NCBI GenBank assembly: GCA_045578305.1
Contig: JAZNKA010000068.1
Coordinates: 1 to 64,000, forward strand
Source of the DNA: SIG440 sp045578305
GTDB lineage: Bacteria; Bacillota; Clostridia; Monoglobales; Monoglobaceae
DNA length: 64,000 bases
Reading direction: 5' to 3'
The notes beneath the pieces were generated by a model, which saw nothing but the letters and a program-made list of their open reading frames with translations, was not told the origin of the DNA and did no database searches. The translations under genes were made by a program, and so were the position numbers. Of this stretch, positions 34,318 to 42,884 are shown piece by piece (position 1 is the first letter of the stretch; every line of letters starts with the position of its first letter).

Positions 34318-35682
34318 TTATACAATACCCTGAGCCATCATAGCGTTTGCAATCTTCTCAAATCCGGCAATGTTTGCACCTGCAACCAGGTTGTAACCAA
34401 AGCCGTATTTTTCAGCTGCAGCAGCTGCACTGTCATGAATGTTTATCATAATGCTTTCAAGCTGTTCGTAAACCTTTTCAGGAGCAAAAACTGTATGTCC
34501 GGCATTTTGTCCCATTTCGATACAAGAGCAAGCAACACCACCGGCATTTGCAGCTTTTGCAGGACCGATTACTACGCCATTCTCCTGCAAAAATGCAATC
34601 GCTTCATTTGTAGTAGGCATATTTGAACCTTCGCAAAGGAATTTACAACCTGCAGCAACCATAGCTTTTGCTTCTTCTATGCCGATTTCGTTCTGTGTAG
34701 CACAGGGAATATAAAGGTCTGCCTTAACACCCCAGGGTTTTTGTCCGGGGAAGAATTTTGCATTGGGGAATTTTTCTGCATAAGGAGCACAGATATTCTT
34801 TCCTGATGCGCGAAGTTCAAGAAGGTAATCTTCTTTTTCTCCTGCAGTAACACCGTCCGGATCATAAATATAACCATCAGGGCCCGAAATGGTAACAACC
34901 TTTGCGCCAAGCTGATTAAGCTTTTGAACAGTACCCCATGAAACATTACCAAAACCTGATACTACAACTTCTTTTCCCTTAAGTTCTTCGCCAAAACGCT
35001 TGAGCATCTCTCTTGCGAAAAATACAATACCATAACCTGTAGCTTCAGTTCTTCCCTTAAGACCGCCGTAAGGAATACCCTTACCTGTAAGAACACCTTC
35101 ATAAGTATCCTTAAGTCTCTTGTACTGACCAAAGAGATATCCTATTTCGCGTGCACCAACACCAAGGTCCCCTGCAGGAACATCTGTGTTTGCGCCGATA
35201 TGTCTGTAAAGTTCAGTCATAAACGACTGACAAAAACGCATTATCTCTGCATCCGACTTGCCGTTGGGGTCAAAGTCAGCACCACCCTTGCCTCCGCCGA
35301 TGGGAAGACCGGTAAGTGAATTTTTGAAAATCTGTTCAAATCCCAAAAATTTGATGATACCTATGTAAACATTGGGGGCAAATCTGAGACCACCTTTGTA
35401 TGGACCGATAGCGCTGTTAAACTGAACTCTGAAGCCTCTGTTCACCTGAACATTGCCATTGTCGTCAACCCACGGAACACGGAAAGAAATTGCTCTTTCA
35501 GGCTCAACCAATCTTTCGATAAGGCCTGCTTTTTCGTATTCAGGATGAGCTTCAATTACCGGCTCCAAAGACTCAAAAACTTCAGAAACCGTCTGCATAA
35601 ATTCAGGCTCGCCCGGATTACGCTTTTCGGTTTGTGCGTAAACCCTCTTAAGATATTCGTTTTTAATACTCAAATCAACCAT
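34318..35682 (-). CDS. gdhA: NADP-type glutamate dehydrogenase
   Basis: GdhA interconverts 2-oxoglutarate plus ammonia and glutamate. The 454-residue length and the sequence belong to the hexameric small-subunit class, most often NADP-dependent. Visible are GGLRFAPNV, the catalytic-lysine segment GLPIGGGKGGADFDP near 125, DVPAGDLGVGAREIGYLFGQY near 165 and the nucleotide-binding SGFGNVSWG near 242. It is transcribed alone from a clear promoter and ends in a terminator. Confidence 0.96.
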   Translation of the reverse strand: MVDLSIKNEYLKRVYAQTEKRNPGEPEFMQTVSEVFESLEPVIEAHPEYEKAGLIERLVEPERAISFRVPWVDDNGNVQVNRGFRVQFNSAIGPYKGGLRFAPNVYIGIIKFLGFEQIFKNSLTGLPIGGGKGGADFDPNGKSDAEIMRFCQSFMTELYRHIGANTDVPAGDLGVGAREIGYLFGQYKRLKDTYEGVLTGKGIPYGGLKGRTEATGYGIVFFAREMLKRFGEELKGKEVVVSGFGNVSWGTVQKLNQLGAKVVTISGPDGYIYDPDGVTAGEKEDYLLELRASGKNICAPYAEKFPNAKFFPGQKPWGVKADLYIPCATQNEIGIEEAKAMVAAGCKFLCEGSNMPTTNEAIAFLQENGVVIGPAKAANAGGVACSCIEMGQNAGHTVFAPEKVYEQLESIMINIHDSAAAAAEKYGFGYNLVAGANIAGFEKIANAMMAQGIV

Positions 35683-35707
35683 CTCCTAATTTTTCTAATA
35701 TCTACAT

Positions 35708-35736
35708 ATTTTAACACAATTTTTTTTGAGGTGCAA
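35708..35736 (-). promoter_or_regulatory. gdhA promoter
   Basis: TTGCAC (35736-35731), a 17-base spacer and TAAAAT (35713-35708) lie on the minus strand about 25 bases before gdhA. Confidence 0.65.
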
Positions 35737-35790
35737 TAAAAACCTTAAAAAAACTAAATTTTTTTATATTTTGTCAACTTTTTGCAAGTT

Positions 35791-37035
35791 TCAGCAATTC
35801 ATGCCCGCAAGCCAGCCCGTAGAAAAAGCTATTTGAAGATTAAATCCGCCGGTATAGGCATCAACATCGATAACTTCACCTGCAAAATATAATCCGGTTA
35901 TCTTTTTTGACTGCATTGTTGACGGGTCAATTTCTTTGACTGACACTCCTCCTGATGTTATTATTGCTTGCTCTATGGGACAAAAATCTGTTACATTAAA
36001 TTCAACGCCCTTAATCAACGAAACCAGCCTTCCGCGCTCCTCTTTTGTTATGGAATTAACCTTTTTTCTGGGGTTAATCCCAGACAAATGTATCAAATTA
36101 TCGATGAGTGTATTTGGCAAAAGTTCGCCAAGACTGTTGACAAAGTCACGATTTGAAAATTTTTCAAAATCCCTCAAAAGTCTTGCATCAAGTGTTTTTT
36201 CATCAAGCGCGGGTTTTAAATCAAGAATTATCTTATATTTCCCCGCAATCATGGGACGCATATGAGCAGACGCACTCAAAATAACGGGTCCGCTTAGTCC
36301 AAAATGAGCAAACATCATTTCGCCAAAATCTGTATAAATTTTTTTGTTTTTATCATTAACAACTGTGATTTTGATGTTTTTAAGGGAAAGTCCCATAAGT
36401 TCGTAAGCCCATTTTTCTTCAACCCTGACAGGAACAAGCGACGGAATTATGTCGGTAATGGTATGTCCGGTTTTTTTTGCCCATTTATAACCATCACCTG
36501 TGGAGCCGGTTCCTTTATAAGATGCTCCTCCTGTCGCTATGATTACAGAATCAGCAAAAATATTTCCGCTTTTTTGAGTCTTTACTCCCGATACCTTATC
36601 AGAATCCACAAGAATATCAAGAACAGTATCGTGAATTATTTTTACTCCGCTCGTTTTAAGGGCTTTTGCCATAGCATCAACAACACTTTGACTTTTGTCC
36701 GACACAGGAAAAATCCGGTTTCCACGTTCGACCTTGGTCTCTAGCCCCAAATCATTAAAAAACCTGATGGTATCTTCGTTTGTGAAACCATAAAACGAAC
36801 TGTACAAAAAAGTGCGGTTCACGGTTACATTTTCAAGAAGCGTCTCGACATCTTCGCAGGCATTGGTTATGTTACATCTGCCTTTTCCCGTAATCAGCAT
36901 TTTTTTGCCTAAGATACGGTTCTTTTCGATTAGAACAATGTTTTTACCGCGTTTTGCAGCGGTTATTGCTGCCATCATACCGGCAGCACCTCCGCCTATT
37001 ACTATCACATCTGTCTTTGTGTTATCCATAATCAT
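35791..37035 (-). CDS. BaiN/HI0933-family flavoprotein
   Basis: This is an NAD(P)/FAD-dependent oxidoreductase of the HI0933 family. Its member BaiN has been linked to bile-acid dehydroxylation, but most members have no known substrate. The 414-residue protein begins VIVIGGGAAGMMAAITAAKRG, has KMLITGKGRCNITN near 48 and ends GLYFAGEVIDVDAYTGGFNLQIAFSTGW. Its ATG overlaps the pseudouridine synthase stop by four bases, so the two are cotranscribed. The exact start (37035 or 37029) is undecided. Confidence 0.92.
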   Translation of the reverse strand: MIMDNTKTDVIVIGGGAAGMMAAITAAKRGKNIVLIEKNRILGKKMLITGKGRCNITNACEDVETLLENVTVNRTFLYSSFYGFTNEDTIRFFNDLGLETKVERGNRIFPVSDKSQSVVDAMAKALKTSGVKIIHDTVLDILVDSDKVSGVKTQKSGNIFADSVIIATGGASYKGTGSTGDGYKWAKKTGHTITDIIPSLVPVRVEEKWAYELMGLSLKNIKITVVNDKNKKIYTDFGEMMFAHFGLSGPVILSASAHMRPMIAGKYKIILDLKPALDEKTLDARLLRDFEKFSNRDFVNSLGELLPNTLIDNLIHLSGINPRKKVNSITKEERGRLVSLIKGVEFNVTDFCPIEQAIITSGGVSVKEIDPSTMQSKKITGLYFAGEVIDVDAYTGGFNLQIAFSTGWLAGMNC

Positions 37036-37844
37036 CTACCCGTTTTTCGGCTTGATTTTCTGCTTTGCGCTTTAATCGGTTTTTTATTGCCTCCGGTCGC
37101 CGATGAGTTTCTTCTCGAACTTGGTTTTGCTCCTTCGATTTTTTTCAGCATATTAACTTCTGACTCGCTCAACTTGCGCCATTTTCCAAGCGGAAGATGT
37201 CCCAGATTAAGACCGGCTTCTTTTGTTCGCTTAAGTCGCTTTACAATACATCCCAAGGCTTCAAACATTTTTCTGACCTGACGGTTTCTGCCCTCATGTA
37301 TGGTGATTTCGATTTTTGTTCCATACTGGGTTGCACCCACAACCTCAACTTCGGCAGGGCTTGTTTTTTTGCCGTCTATCACAACGCCACGCCTGAGTTG
37401 ATTGATTGTATCCATCGATACATCTCCTGTAACTTCAGCAACATAAGTCTTTGCGATATCATGCTTTGGATGTGTTATGCGATATGTCAAATCCCCGTCA
37501 TTTGTCAAAAGAAGAAGTCCTTCTGTATCATAATCAAGTCTGCCCACCGGATAAATCCGTGAAGAAATATCCGAAACAAGTTCCATCACAGTTGGTCTGT
37601 CTTTATCATCGGATACAGTGGTAATAAACCCTACCGGCTTATTAAGCATAATATATTCTTTTTTTACAGAATTCTTGACTATCTCACCATCCACGGCAAT
37701 TACATCATATTCTTCGTCGACCTGGACGCCCATTTCACGAATTATATCACCATTAACCGAAACTCTGCCCTCGGCAATAAGCTTTTCTGACGCACGACGC
37801 GATGCAACACCTGCATCCGCAAGATATTTTTGCAATCTGACCAT
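37032..37844 (-). CDS. rluB: 23S rRNA pseudouridine synthase, RluB/RsuA family
   Basis: This enzyme isomerises specific uridines in large-subunit rRNA. The 270-residue protein has an N-terminal S4 domain (RLQKYLADAGVASRRASEKLI). The catalytic motif PVGRLDYDTEGLLLLTNDG near 95-113 follows, then EGRNRQVRKMFEALGC near 178. A lysine/arginine-rich tail (about 235-270) extends it beyond the core. Ribosomal target specificity (RluB-type) is the commonest for this position. Confidence 0.92.
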   Translation of the reverse strand: MVRLQKYLADAGVASRRASEKLIAEGRVSVNGDIIREMGVQVDEEYDVIAVDGEIVKNSVKKEYIMLNKPVGFITTVSDDKDRPTVMELVSDISSRIYPVGRLDYDTEGLLLLTNDGDLTYRITHPKHDIAKTYVAEVTGDVSMDTINQLRRGVVIDGKKTSPAEVEVVGATQYGTKIEITIHEGRNRQVRKMFEALGCIVKRLKRTKEAGLNLGHLPLGKWRKLSESEVNMLKKIEGAKPSSRRNSSATGGNKKPIKAQSRKSSRKTGR

Positions 37845-37861
37845 TGTTTACCTCGTGTTTT

Positions 37862-38992
37862 TTACATATTCTTGTATTTATCCAAAATCTTCTCGATTCT
37901 CTTTATAGGATTGAGAAGCTCGCTGATTGAATGTTCAGCGTTAAGCTCGCTTATGATAAGTGCAACATATTTGCTCATATCAACCTGATGATACCAAGGC
38001 TTAGTAAGAAGCTCAGGCTTTGAATAAATAAGGTTTGTAGTGAATACACCTTCAATCAGGCCTTCCTCATATGCTTTGTCAAAACGGTCAAAGCCTTCAG
38101 TAAACAAACCGAAGGTAGAAAATACAAATACGCGTGAAGCTTTTCTTTTCTTAAGCTCTCTCGCCACATCTATCATTGAATCGCCCGAAGAAATCATATC
38201 ATCAACAACTATAACATTTTTGCCGTCAATATCTCTGCCCAAAAATTCGTGAGCAACTATTGGGTTTTTGCCGTTTACTACTTTTGAATAGTCACGGCGC
38301 TTATAAAACATTCCAAGATCCATACCAAGAACCGATGAATAGTACATACATCTTGTCATGGCACCTTCGTCAGGAGAAATAATAAGAGTATTTTCTTTGT
38401 TTAAAATGACATCCTTATCATACTTAAGGCAAGCCTTTATCATCTGGTATGTAGGCATCACATTCTCAAAGCTTTTAAGAGGTACAGCGTTTTGAACTCT
38501 TGGATCATGCGCATCAAAAGTTATAATATTGTCAACACCAATGTTGCAAAGTTCCTGAAGTGCCATTGCACAGTCCAAAGATTCACGCGAACCACGCTTG
38601 TGCTGACGGCCCTCATAAAGCATAGGCATAATAACGGTTATACGCTTTGCTTTGCCCCCGATAGCAGAAATAGCACGTTTCAAATCCTGATAATGATCGT
38701 CAGGACTCATGGGAATATCTGTTCCGTACATTTTGTAAGTCTCGCCATAGTTAAAGCAATCAACCACAATATAAACGTCATAAGTTCTTACAGAATGAAG
38801 AAGGGTTGCTTTTGCTTCGCCTGTACCAAATCTTGACATTTTGATTGGGAGTAAAAAAGTTCCAAGATTGTTTACATCGTCAGCATTAAAAGTTTTAAGG
38901 TAGTAGTCAACCTTTTCGCAAAAGCTTTCACATCCTGACATGCCAATAACTCCAAGTCTTCCAAGATTGTACGATTCGATTGTTGATTTCAT
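37862..38992 (-). CDS. prs: Ribose-phosphate pyrophosphokinase (long form)
   Basis: This enzyme makes PRPP from ribose 5-phosphate and ATP for nucleotide, NAD, histidine and tryptophan synthesis. The 376-residue protein is longer than the roughly 315 residues of standard Prs. It carries the DAHDPRVQNAVPL region near 160, SPDEGAMTRCMYY near 205 and the PRPP loop VIVVDDMISSGDSM near 255. Sequences of this longer branch occur in Clostridia. It lies beside pncB, which consumes PRPP. Confidence 0.9.
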   Translation of the reverse strand: MKSTIESYNLGRLGVIGMSGCESFCEKVDYYLKTFNADDVNNLGTFLLPIKMSRFGTGEAKATLLHSVRTYDVYIVVDCFNYGETYKMYGTDIPMSPDDHYQDLKRAISAIGGKAKRITVIMPMLYEGRQHKRGSRESLDCAMALQELCNIGVDNIITFDAHDPRVQNAVPLKSFENVMPTYQMIKACLKYDKDVILNKENTLIISPDEGAMTRCMYYSSVLGMDLGMFYKRRDYSKVVNGKNPIVAHEFLGRDIDGKNVIVVDDMISSGDSMIDVARELKKRKASRVFVFSTFGLFTEGFDRFDKAYEEGLIEGVFTTNLIYSKPELLTKPWYHQVDMSKYVALIISELNAEHSISELLNPIKRIEKILDKYKNM

Positions 38993-39056
38993 ATAATTTC
39001 TCCTTTGAATGATTATATAATTTTTAACCCTTTCTCAAAACGAAAGGTAATTTCAA

Positions 39057-40484
39057 CTATTTGTGATCGGATAATAATTTGTATTTTATATCCCACAATT
39101 TCTTTGACAAATCCACATAATATTCATGCGGGTTCTCAAAACGCTTGACTTCATCCCAGATTTTTGCAACCTGATTCTGACAATAGTCTCTTATTTGCTT
39201 AAGATCTGGTGACTGATATACACATTGCCCTTTCTCAAAAATCGGGACAAGCAGTTCTACCGCTTCGAAGTCAGTAACCGTTTTGCGTTTCCATGTGTGT
39301 TCGGGATCAAAAAGTTCATAATCAACACTTTCGTCAATAACTTCATCGTTTAGTGTAATTACATCTGCAATAGCCATCCCCGAATCTTTCGAAAATAATC
39401 TGTAAACCTTTTTAAAACAAGGATTGGTTATTTTTGCAACATTTTCGCTTATTTTAATTTTGGGTATTATTTGGTTGTTCTTTTCAACTGCCACAAGTTT
39501 ATAAACCCCACCAAACACAGGCTCGGATTTTGAGGTAATCAGTCTTTCACCTACACCAAACGAATCAATGCATGCGCCTTGCCTCAAAATGTCACGAATT
39601 ATGTGTTCATCAAGTGAGTTTGATGCAACAATTCCTACATCTTCATATCCTGCCGCATCAAGCATTTTTCGTGTTTGTTTGCTAAGATAGGTGATGTCAC
39701 CACTATCAATGCGGACACCCTTGGGACGAATGCCCATAGGCTTTAAAACCTCATCAAAAACGCGTATTGCATTTGGTATACCCGATTGAAGAACATTGTA
39801 TGTGTCAACCAGAAGTGTGCAATTTTCGGGATATGCAAGTGCATAGGCACGAAAAGCTTCGTATTCGCTGTCAAATGACTGAATCCAACTGTGAGCCATT
39901 GTCCCAAGTGCAGGGACACCATAAAGCTTGTCTGTCACTGTGCAAGCGGTGCCTGTTGCACCACCGATAAACGCGGCTCTCGCACCAAGAATTGCTCCTC
40001 CTGTACCCTGAGCACGACGCGAACCAAATTCCATCACAGGTCTGCCTTCTGCTGCGCGTACAATGCGGTTGCATTTTGTTGCAATCAGGCTTTGATGATT
40101 TATAGTAAGCAAAATCATCGTCTCGATAAACTGGGCCTGAATAAGAGGCCCTCTCACCGTAAGGATAGGCTCGTTAGGGAAAATTGGTGTTCCCTCAGGA
40201 ATTGCCCAGACATCACATTCGAATTTAAAATTTTTAAGATACTCCAAAAAGGCGTCATCAAAAATCCCTTTACCACGAAGAAATTCTATGTCATCATCTT
40301 CGAACGTAAGGTCTTTTATATAATCAATCACCTGTTCAACGCCTGCCATTATAGCAAAGCCTGCATTGTCAGGAATTTTGCGGAAAAACATATCAAAATA
40401 TGCAGTTGTGTTGTGCATATTGTTTTTAAAATAACCATTTGCCATAGTTATTTCATAAAAATCCGTCAAAAGTGTATGATTCAT
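39057..40484 (-). CDS. pncB: Nicotinate phosphoribosyltransferase
   Basis: PncB salvages nicotinic acid to nicotinate mononucleotide using PRPP and ATP. The 475-residue protein starts MNHTLLTDFYEITMANGYF, with EFGSRRAQGTGGAILGARAAFIGGA near 155, GTMAHSWIQSF near 195 and GVRIDSGDITYLSKQTR near 265. Start ATG 40484 is chosen by homology; the upstream AAGG is somewhat distant. The next gene downstream is prs, whose product supplies the PRPP. Confidence 0.95.
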   Translation of the reverse strand: MNHTLLTDFYEITMANGYFKNNMHNTTAYFDMFFRKIPDNAGFAIMAGVEQVIDYIKDLTFEDDDIEFLRGKGIFDDAFLEYLKNFKFECDVWAIPEGTPIFPNEPILTVRGPLIQAQFIETMILLTINHQSLIATKCNRIVRAAEGRPVMEFGSRRAQGTGGAILGARAAFIGGATGTACTVTDKLYGVPALGTMAHSWIQSFDSEYEAFRAYALAYPENCTLLVDTYNVLQSGIPNAIRVFDEVLKPMGIRPKGVRIDSGDITYLSKQTRKMLDAAGYEDVGIVASNSLDEHIIRDILRQGACIDSFGVGERLITSKSEPVFGGVYKLVAVEKNNQIIPKIKISENVAKITNPCFKKVYRLFSKDSGMAIADVITLNDEVIDESVDYELFDPEHTWKRKTVTDFEAVELLVPIFEKGQCVYQSPDLKQIRDYCQNQVAKIWDEVKRFENPHEYYVDLSKKLWDIKYKLLSDHK

Positions 40485-40600
40485 AATTTTACACAGCCTT
40501 TTCGTTTTGGTATAAATAAAACACACTTACTAAGCATTATAACATTTTGGCCGATATTTTGCAAGCTAATTAAGAAAATAAAGTAAATTTTAGACGAAAT

Positions 40601-40840
40601 TTAGTTGATTTTATCAATAATTATAATGTCATCACCTATTTTTTTTATATTTTCCCATTTTATCACTATATCCTCATCTTTTCCTAAAAAACCCATAAGC
40701 CGGTAAGCACCCGGAACAACAATGGCTGTAAGCCTTCCATCTTTCAAATCAAGCTCCACATCCGAAACAAAACCAAGGCGTGCACCATCTGATACATTTA
40801 TGACCTCTTTTGCCTTAAGCTCGTTTATACTGCAAATCAC
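40601..40840 (-). CDS. ylmC: YlmC/YmxH family PRC-barrel protein
   Basis: This 79-residue protein is a single PRC-barrel domain of the YlmC/YmxH sporulation family. Landmarks are INELKAKEVINVSDGARLGFVSDVE at the start and VPGAYRLMGFLGKDEDIVIKWENIKKIG. Translation starts at GTG after GGGGGAG. In many Clostridia this gene follows sigG in the spoIIGA-sigE-sigG region. Here it is divergent from the truncated sigG and shares its intergenic space. Function is unknown. Confidence 0.9.
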   Translation of the reverse strand: MICSINELKAKEVINVSDGARLGFVSDVELDLKDGRLTAIVVPGAYRLMGFLGKDEDIVIKWENIKKIGDDIIIIDKIN

Positions 40841-40883
40841 AAATTCTCCCCCTTTTTTTACTTACTTATGCTAAACGCCTTAA

Positions 40884-40913
40884 GCATATGATTGCAAATT
40901 TTTCGGTATATGT
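40884..40913 (+). promoter_or_regulatory. Possible sigma-F/sigma-G promoter before sigG
   Basis: GCATA (40884-40888), a 16-base spacer and GGTATATGT (40905-40913) loosely fit forespore sigma-F/G promoters. They lie about 55 bases before the sigG start. The match is imperfect. Confidence 0.3.
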
Positions 40914-40968
40914 TTTTGATGTTTGTGAGATAATGTTTTTAGGAAAATCTTGAGAGGGGTTGAATTTT

Positions 40969-41268
40969 TTGATAAATAAGGTTGATATATGCGGAGTAAA
41001 CACATCAAAGCTTCCTGTGCTTAGTGAGAATGAAAAACAGGAGCTTTTTAAGCGGATACAAAAAGGTGATACCAAGGCAAGACAGGAATTCATTTGCGGA
41101 AACCTCAGACTGGTCTTAAGTGTTTTGCAAAAATTTTCAAAGCGAAACGAAAATGTTGATGATTTATTTCAGGTAGGATGCATAGGTCTTATCAAAGCCC
41201 TGGATAACTTTGACACCTCACATGGTGTAAAATTTTCGACGTATGCCGTGCCGATGAATGTCCTTTAG
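40969..41268 (+). pseudogene. sigG: sigG 5' fragment (forespore sigma factor sigma-G), interrupted
   Basis: Sigma-G runs late gene expression in the forespore. The reading frame begins INKVDICGVNTSKLPVLSEN, diagnostic of sigma-G, and continues through GNLRLVLSVLQKFSKRNENV and VDDLFQVGCIGLIKALDNFD to KFSTYAVPM. It then diverges at base 41256 into three foreign codons and a TAG. Normal SigG continues IIGEIRR for about 155 more residues. The 99-residue fragment holds region 1.2 through most of region 2 but no region 3 or 4, so it cannot be a working sigma factor as it stands. TTG 40969 lies nine bases after GAGAGGGG. The 3' end of a serine recombinase gene faces it ten bases away. Confidence 0.9.
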
Positions 41269-41272
41269 TGAA
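41250..41272. other. Candidate attachment-site junction in sigG
   Basis: Conserved sigG coding sequence stops after the ATG at 41254-41256, within the codons for AVPM. What follows has no similarity to SigG. This is where the crossover of the neighbouring serine recombinase would be expected (attL-like). The other end was not found. Confidence 0.55.
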
Positions 41273-41278
41273 AAAATA

Positions 41279-42637
41279 CTACATAAACTTGTAATAGATT
41301 TTTACATCATTATCTGTTGCTATAATTTCTGAAACACAATCTTCTATAATTCTTCGTTTTTCCTGCAAGGTCATATATTCCCACGCCTCGGGAAGTGTCT
41401 CGAGCTTTTGCTTGATATCGGTACTTCTTTTGCTTATCGCCCTTTCTTTTTCTTCCCTTTTGATTTGTTCTCGTGCTTGCTTCAAATTTGACTTAACATC
41501 GCTTATTGTCTCAAGAAGTGCATCATTATCATCCTCTGCATAAAGCAGATATAACCTTTTTAGTTTTTCGTTAAGTTTTTTCTCGTTATCTTTCAGTATA
41601 TCCAATATGTTTTTTTCTTCATTTACTTTTTGTTCTTTGCTTTCAAATCCTATCGAAAACAAATCATCAAGAACCGCTCCCTCTATTTCACTTGCCCAAA
41701 TTCCGCTACTTTGGCAATCAGGGTCTTTTACCATATGCGGTTTGCTTTTATCTTTTGAATAGCAAACAAGCTTGAAGCCCTTTTTGCCCCATCTTTGGTA
41801 TCTCATTTTTGCCCCGCAATACCCACACCTTACAAGACCCGTCAAAAGATATCCGGCGTTTGTTGCCCTGTGTTTTGACCGTGACTCCATCAATCGCATT
41901 GCTTTTTCATATGTCTCAAGTGATATGATCGGCGTGTGTCTGCCCTTAAACTCTTCGCCTTTATAAACAATAAAACCCGCATTGGTTTTGCGGGTTAAAA
42001 TTTGCCTTGCCAGCCTTTCGTATTTAAGATTGAGTATACGGGCAATTGCATTTGTTGAATAACCGTTCAGATATAATTCGTATACCCTTCTGACAGTTTC
42101 AGCATCACTATTGGGGACTAAAACTCCATTTTCAGCATCATAATCATATCCAAACGGAATCTTTCCACCACCCATCCAGAATCCATTTTTTATGCGTTCT
42201 TTCATTCCCATACTTGTTCTTTCTCGTATGTTTTCGCGTTCAAGCTGTGCAAATGCCGAAAGTATTCCAAGCATAAGCCTTCCAAGAGGGGTTGATGTAT
42301 CCATACTTTCATTAAGTGAAACAAAATCCACATTGTAAGGATTGAAGACATCCTCAATAAGAAACAACGTATCTTTTTGACTTCGCGAAAGTCTGTCAAG
42401 CTTGTATACCAAAACACAATTGATTTTGTTTTCTTTTATATCAGAAATCAGCCGCTCAAGCTCTGGTCTTTGGATATTACTTCCGCTGTAACCTCCATCA
42501 ATATAATAATCATAATTCTTTATACCTTTGGAAATGCAGTATGCGGTAAGCATTTCTTTTTGCGCTTCGATCGAATATCCTTCTTCGCGCTGTGCATCTG
42601 TTGAAACTCTTATATATATTGCCGAAATTTTTTTCAT
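41279..42637 (-). CDS. Large serine recombinase (SpoIVCA-like)
   Basis: This is a site-specific integrase/excisase of the large serine type. The 452-residue protein has the resolvase catalytic domain (about 1-145; YIRVSTDAQREEGYS with nucleophile Ser12, and YKLDRLSRSQ near 78-87). A recombinase domain (about 160-255) and a zinc ribbon with Cys271, Cys274, Cys292 and Cys308 follow. A coiled coil (about 340-430) completes it, which is the architecture of phage integrases and of SpoIVCA, the enzyme that excises skin from sigK. All catalytic motifs look intact. It is convergent with the broken sigG and overlaps the preceding small gene by four bases. Confidence 0.95.
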   Translation of the reverse strand: MKKISAIYIRVSTDAQREEGYSIEAQKEMLTAYCISKGIKNYDYYIDGGYSGSNIQRPELERLISDIKENKINCVLVYKLDRLSRSQKDTLFLIEDVFNPYNVDFVSLNESMDTSTPLGRLMLGILSAFAQLERENIRERTSMGMKERIKNGFWMGGGKIPFGYDYDAENGVLVPNSDAETVRRVYELYLNGYSTNAIARILNLKYERLARQILTRKTNAGFIVYKGEEFKGRHTPIISLETYEKAMRLMESRSKHRATNAGYLLTGLVRCGYCGAKMRYQRWGKKGFKLVCYSKDKSKPHMVKDPDCQSSGIWASEIEGAVLDDLFSIGFESKEQKVNEEKNILDILKDNEKKLNEKLKRLYLLYAEDDNDALLETISDVKSNLKQAREQIKREEKERAISKRSTDIKQKLETLPEAWEYMTLQEKRRIIEDCVSEIIATDNDVKIYYKFM

Positions 42638-42798
42638 ACCGTCTGAGCTCCACCGGATTTATTATTGGAATTTGCAGTCGTCTTAAGCCGTCTGTTTACA
42701 GCATCAATTGTGGCAGAAATTATATCATTTTTAATTACTGTATCTGCGCCAAGGGGTTTGTTAATCTTTTCTCCGTTTACAAATCTTGTAATCTTCAT
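42634..42798 (-). CDS. 54-residue protein cotranscribed with the recombinase
   Basis: The product (MKITRFVNGEKINKPLGADT, then INDIISATIDAVNRR-like helices) matches no family I recognise. GGAGGTG stands nine bases before the ATG, and the stop overlaps the recombinase start (ATGA). Small proteins of about this size beside large serine integrases include recombination directionality factors such as SprB of SPbeta. That role is plausible here but unproven. The start at 42798 is preferred over an upstream in-frame ATG on the basis of this ribosome binding site. Confidence 0.75.
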   Translation of the reverse strand: MKITRFVNGEKINKPLGADTVIKNDIISATIDAVNRRLKTTANSNNKSGGAQTV

Positions 42799-42854
42799 AC
42801 AAAAAAACACCTCCGCATTTATTATTAACAAGCAAAGGAAATTTTAAACATAAT

Positions 42855-42881
42855 AAAGGCTGCGATAAATTCGCAGCCTTT
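42855..42881 (-). terminator. Terminator after the subtilase gene
   Basis: AAAGGCTGCGA and its complement form an 11-bp stem with a five-base loop on the minus strand, three bases past the subtilase stop, then TTATT. It separates the subtilase from the recombinase operon. Confidence 0.8.
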
Positions 42882-42884
42882 AGC

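Larger units (their letters stand above)
41257..42854. mobile_element. Candidate sigG-intervening element or its remnant
   Basis: Between the break in sigG and the terminator of the subtilase gene lie only a large serine recombinase and a 54-residue protein, both on the minus strand. No structural, replication or cargo genes are present, and the second half of sigG does not follow. It may be one end of a larger skin-like element rearranged since insertion, or a deleted remnant. The right boundary is set only by the next gene's terminator. Confidence 0.6.
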
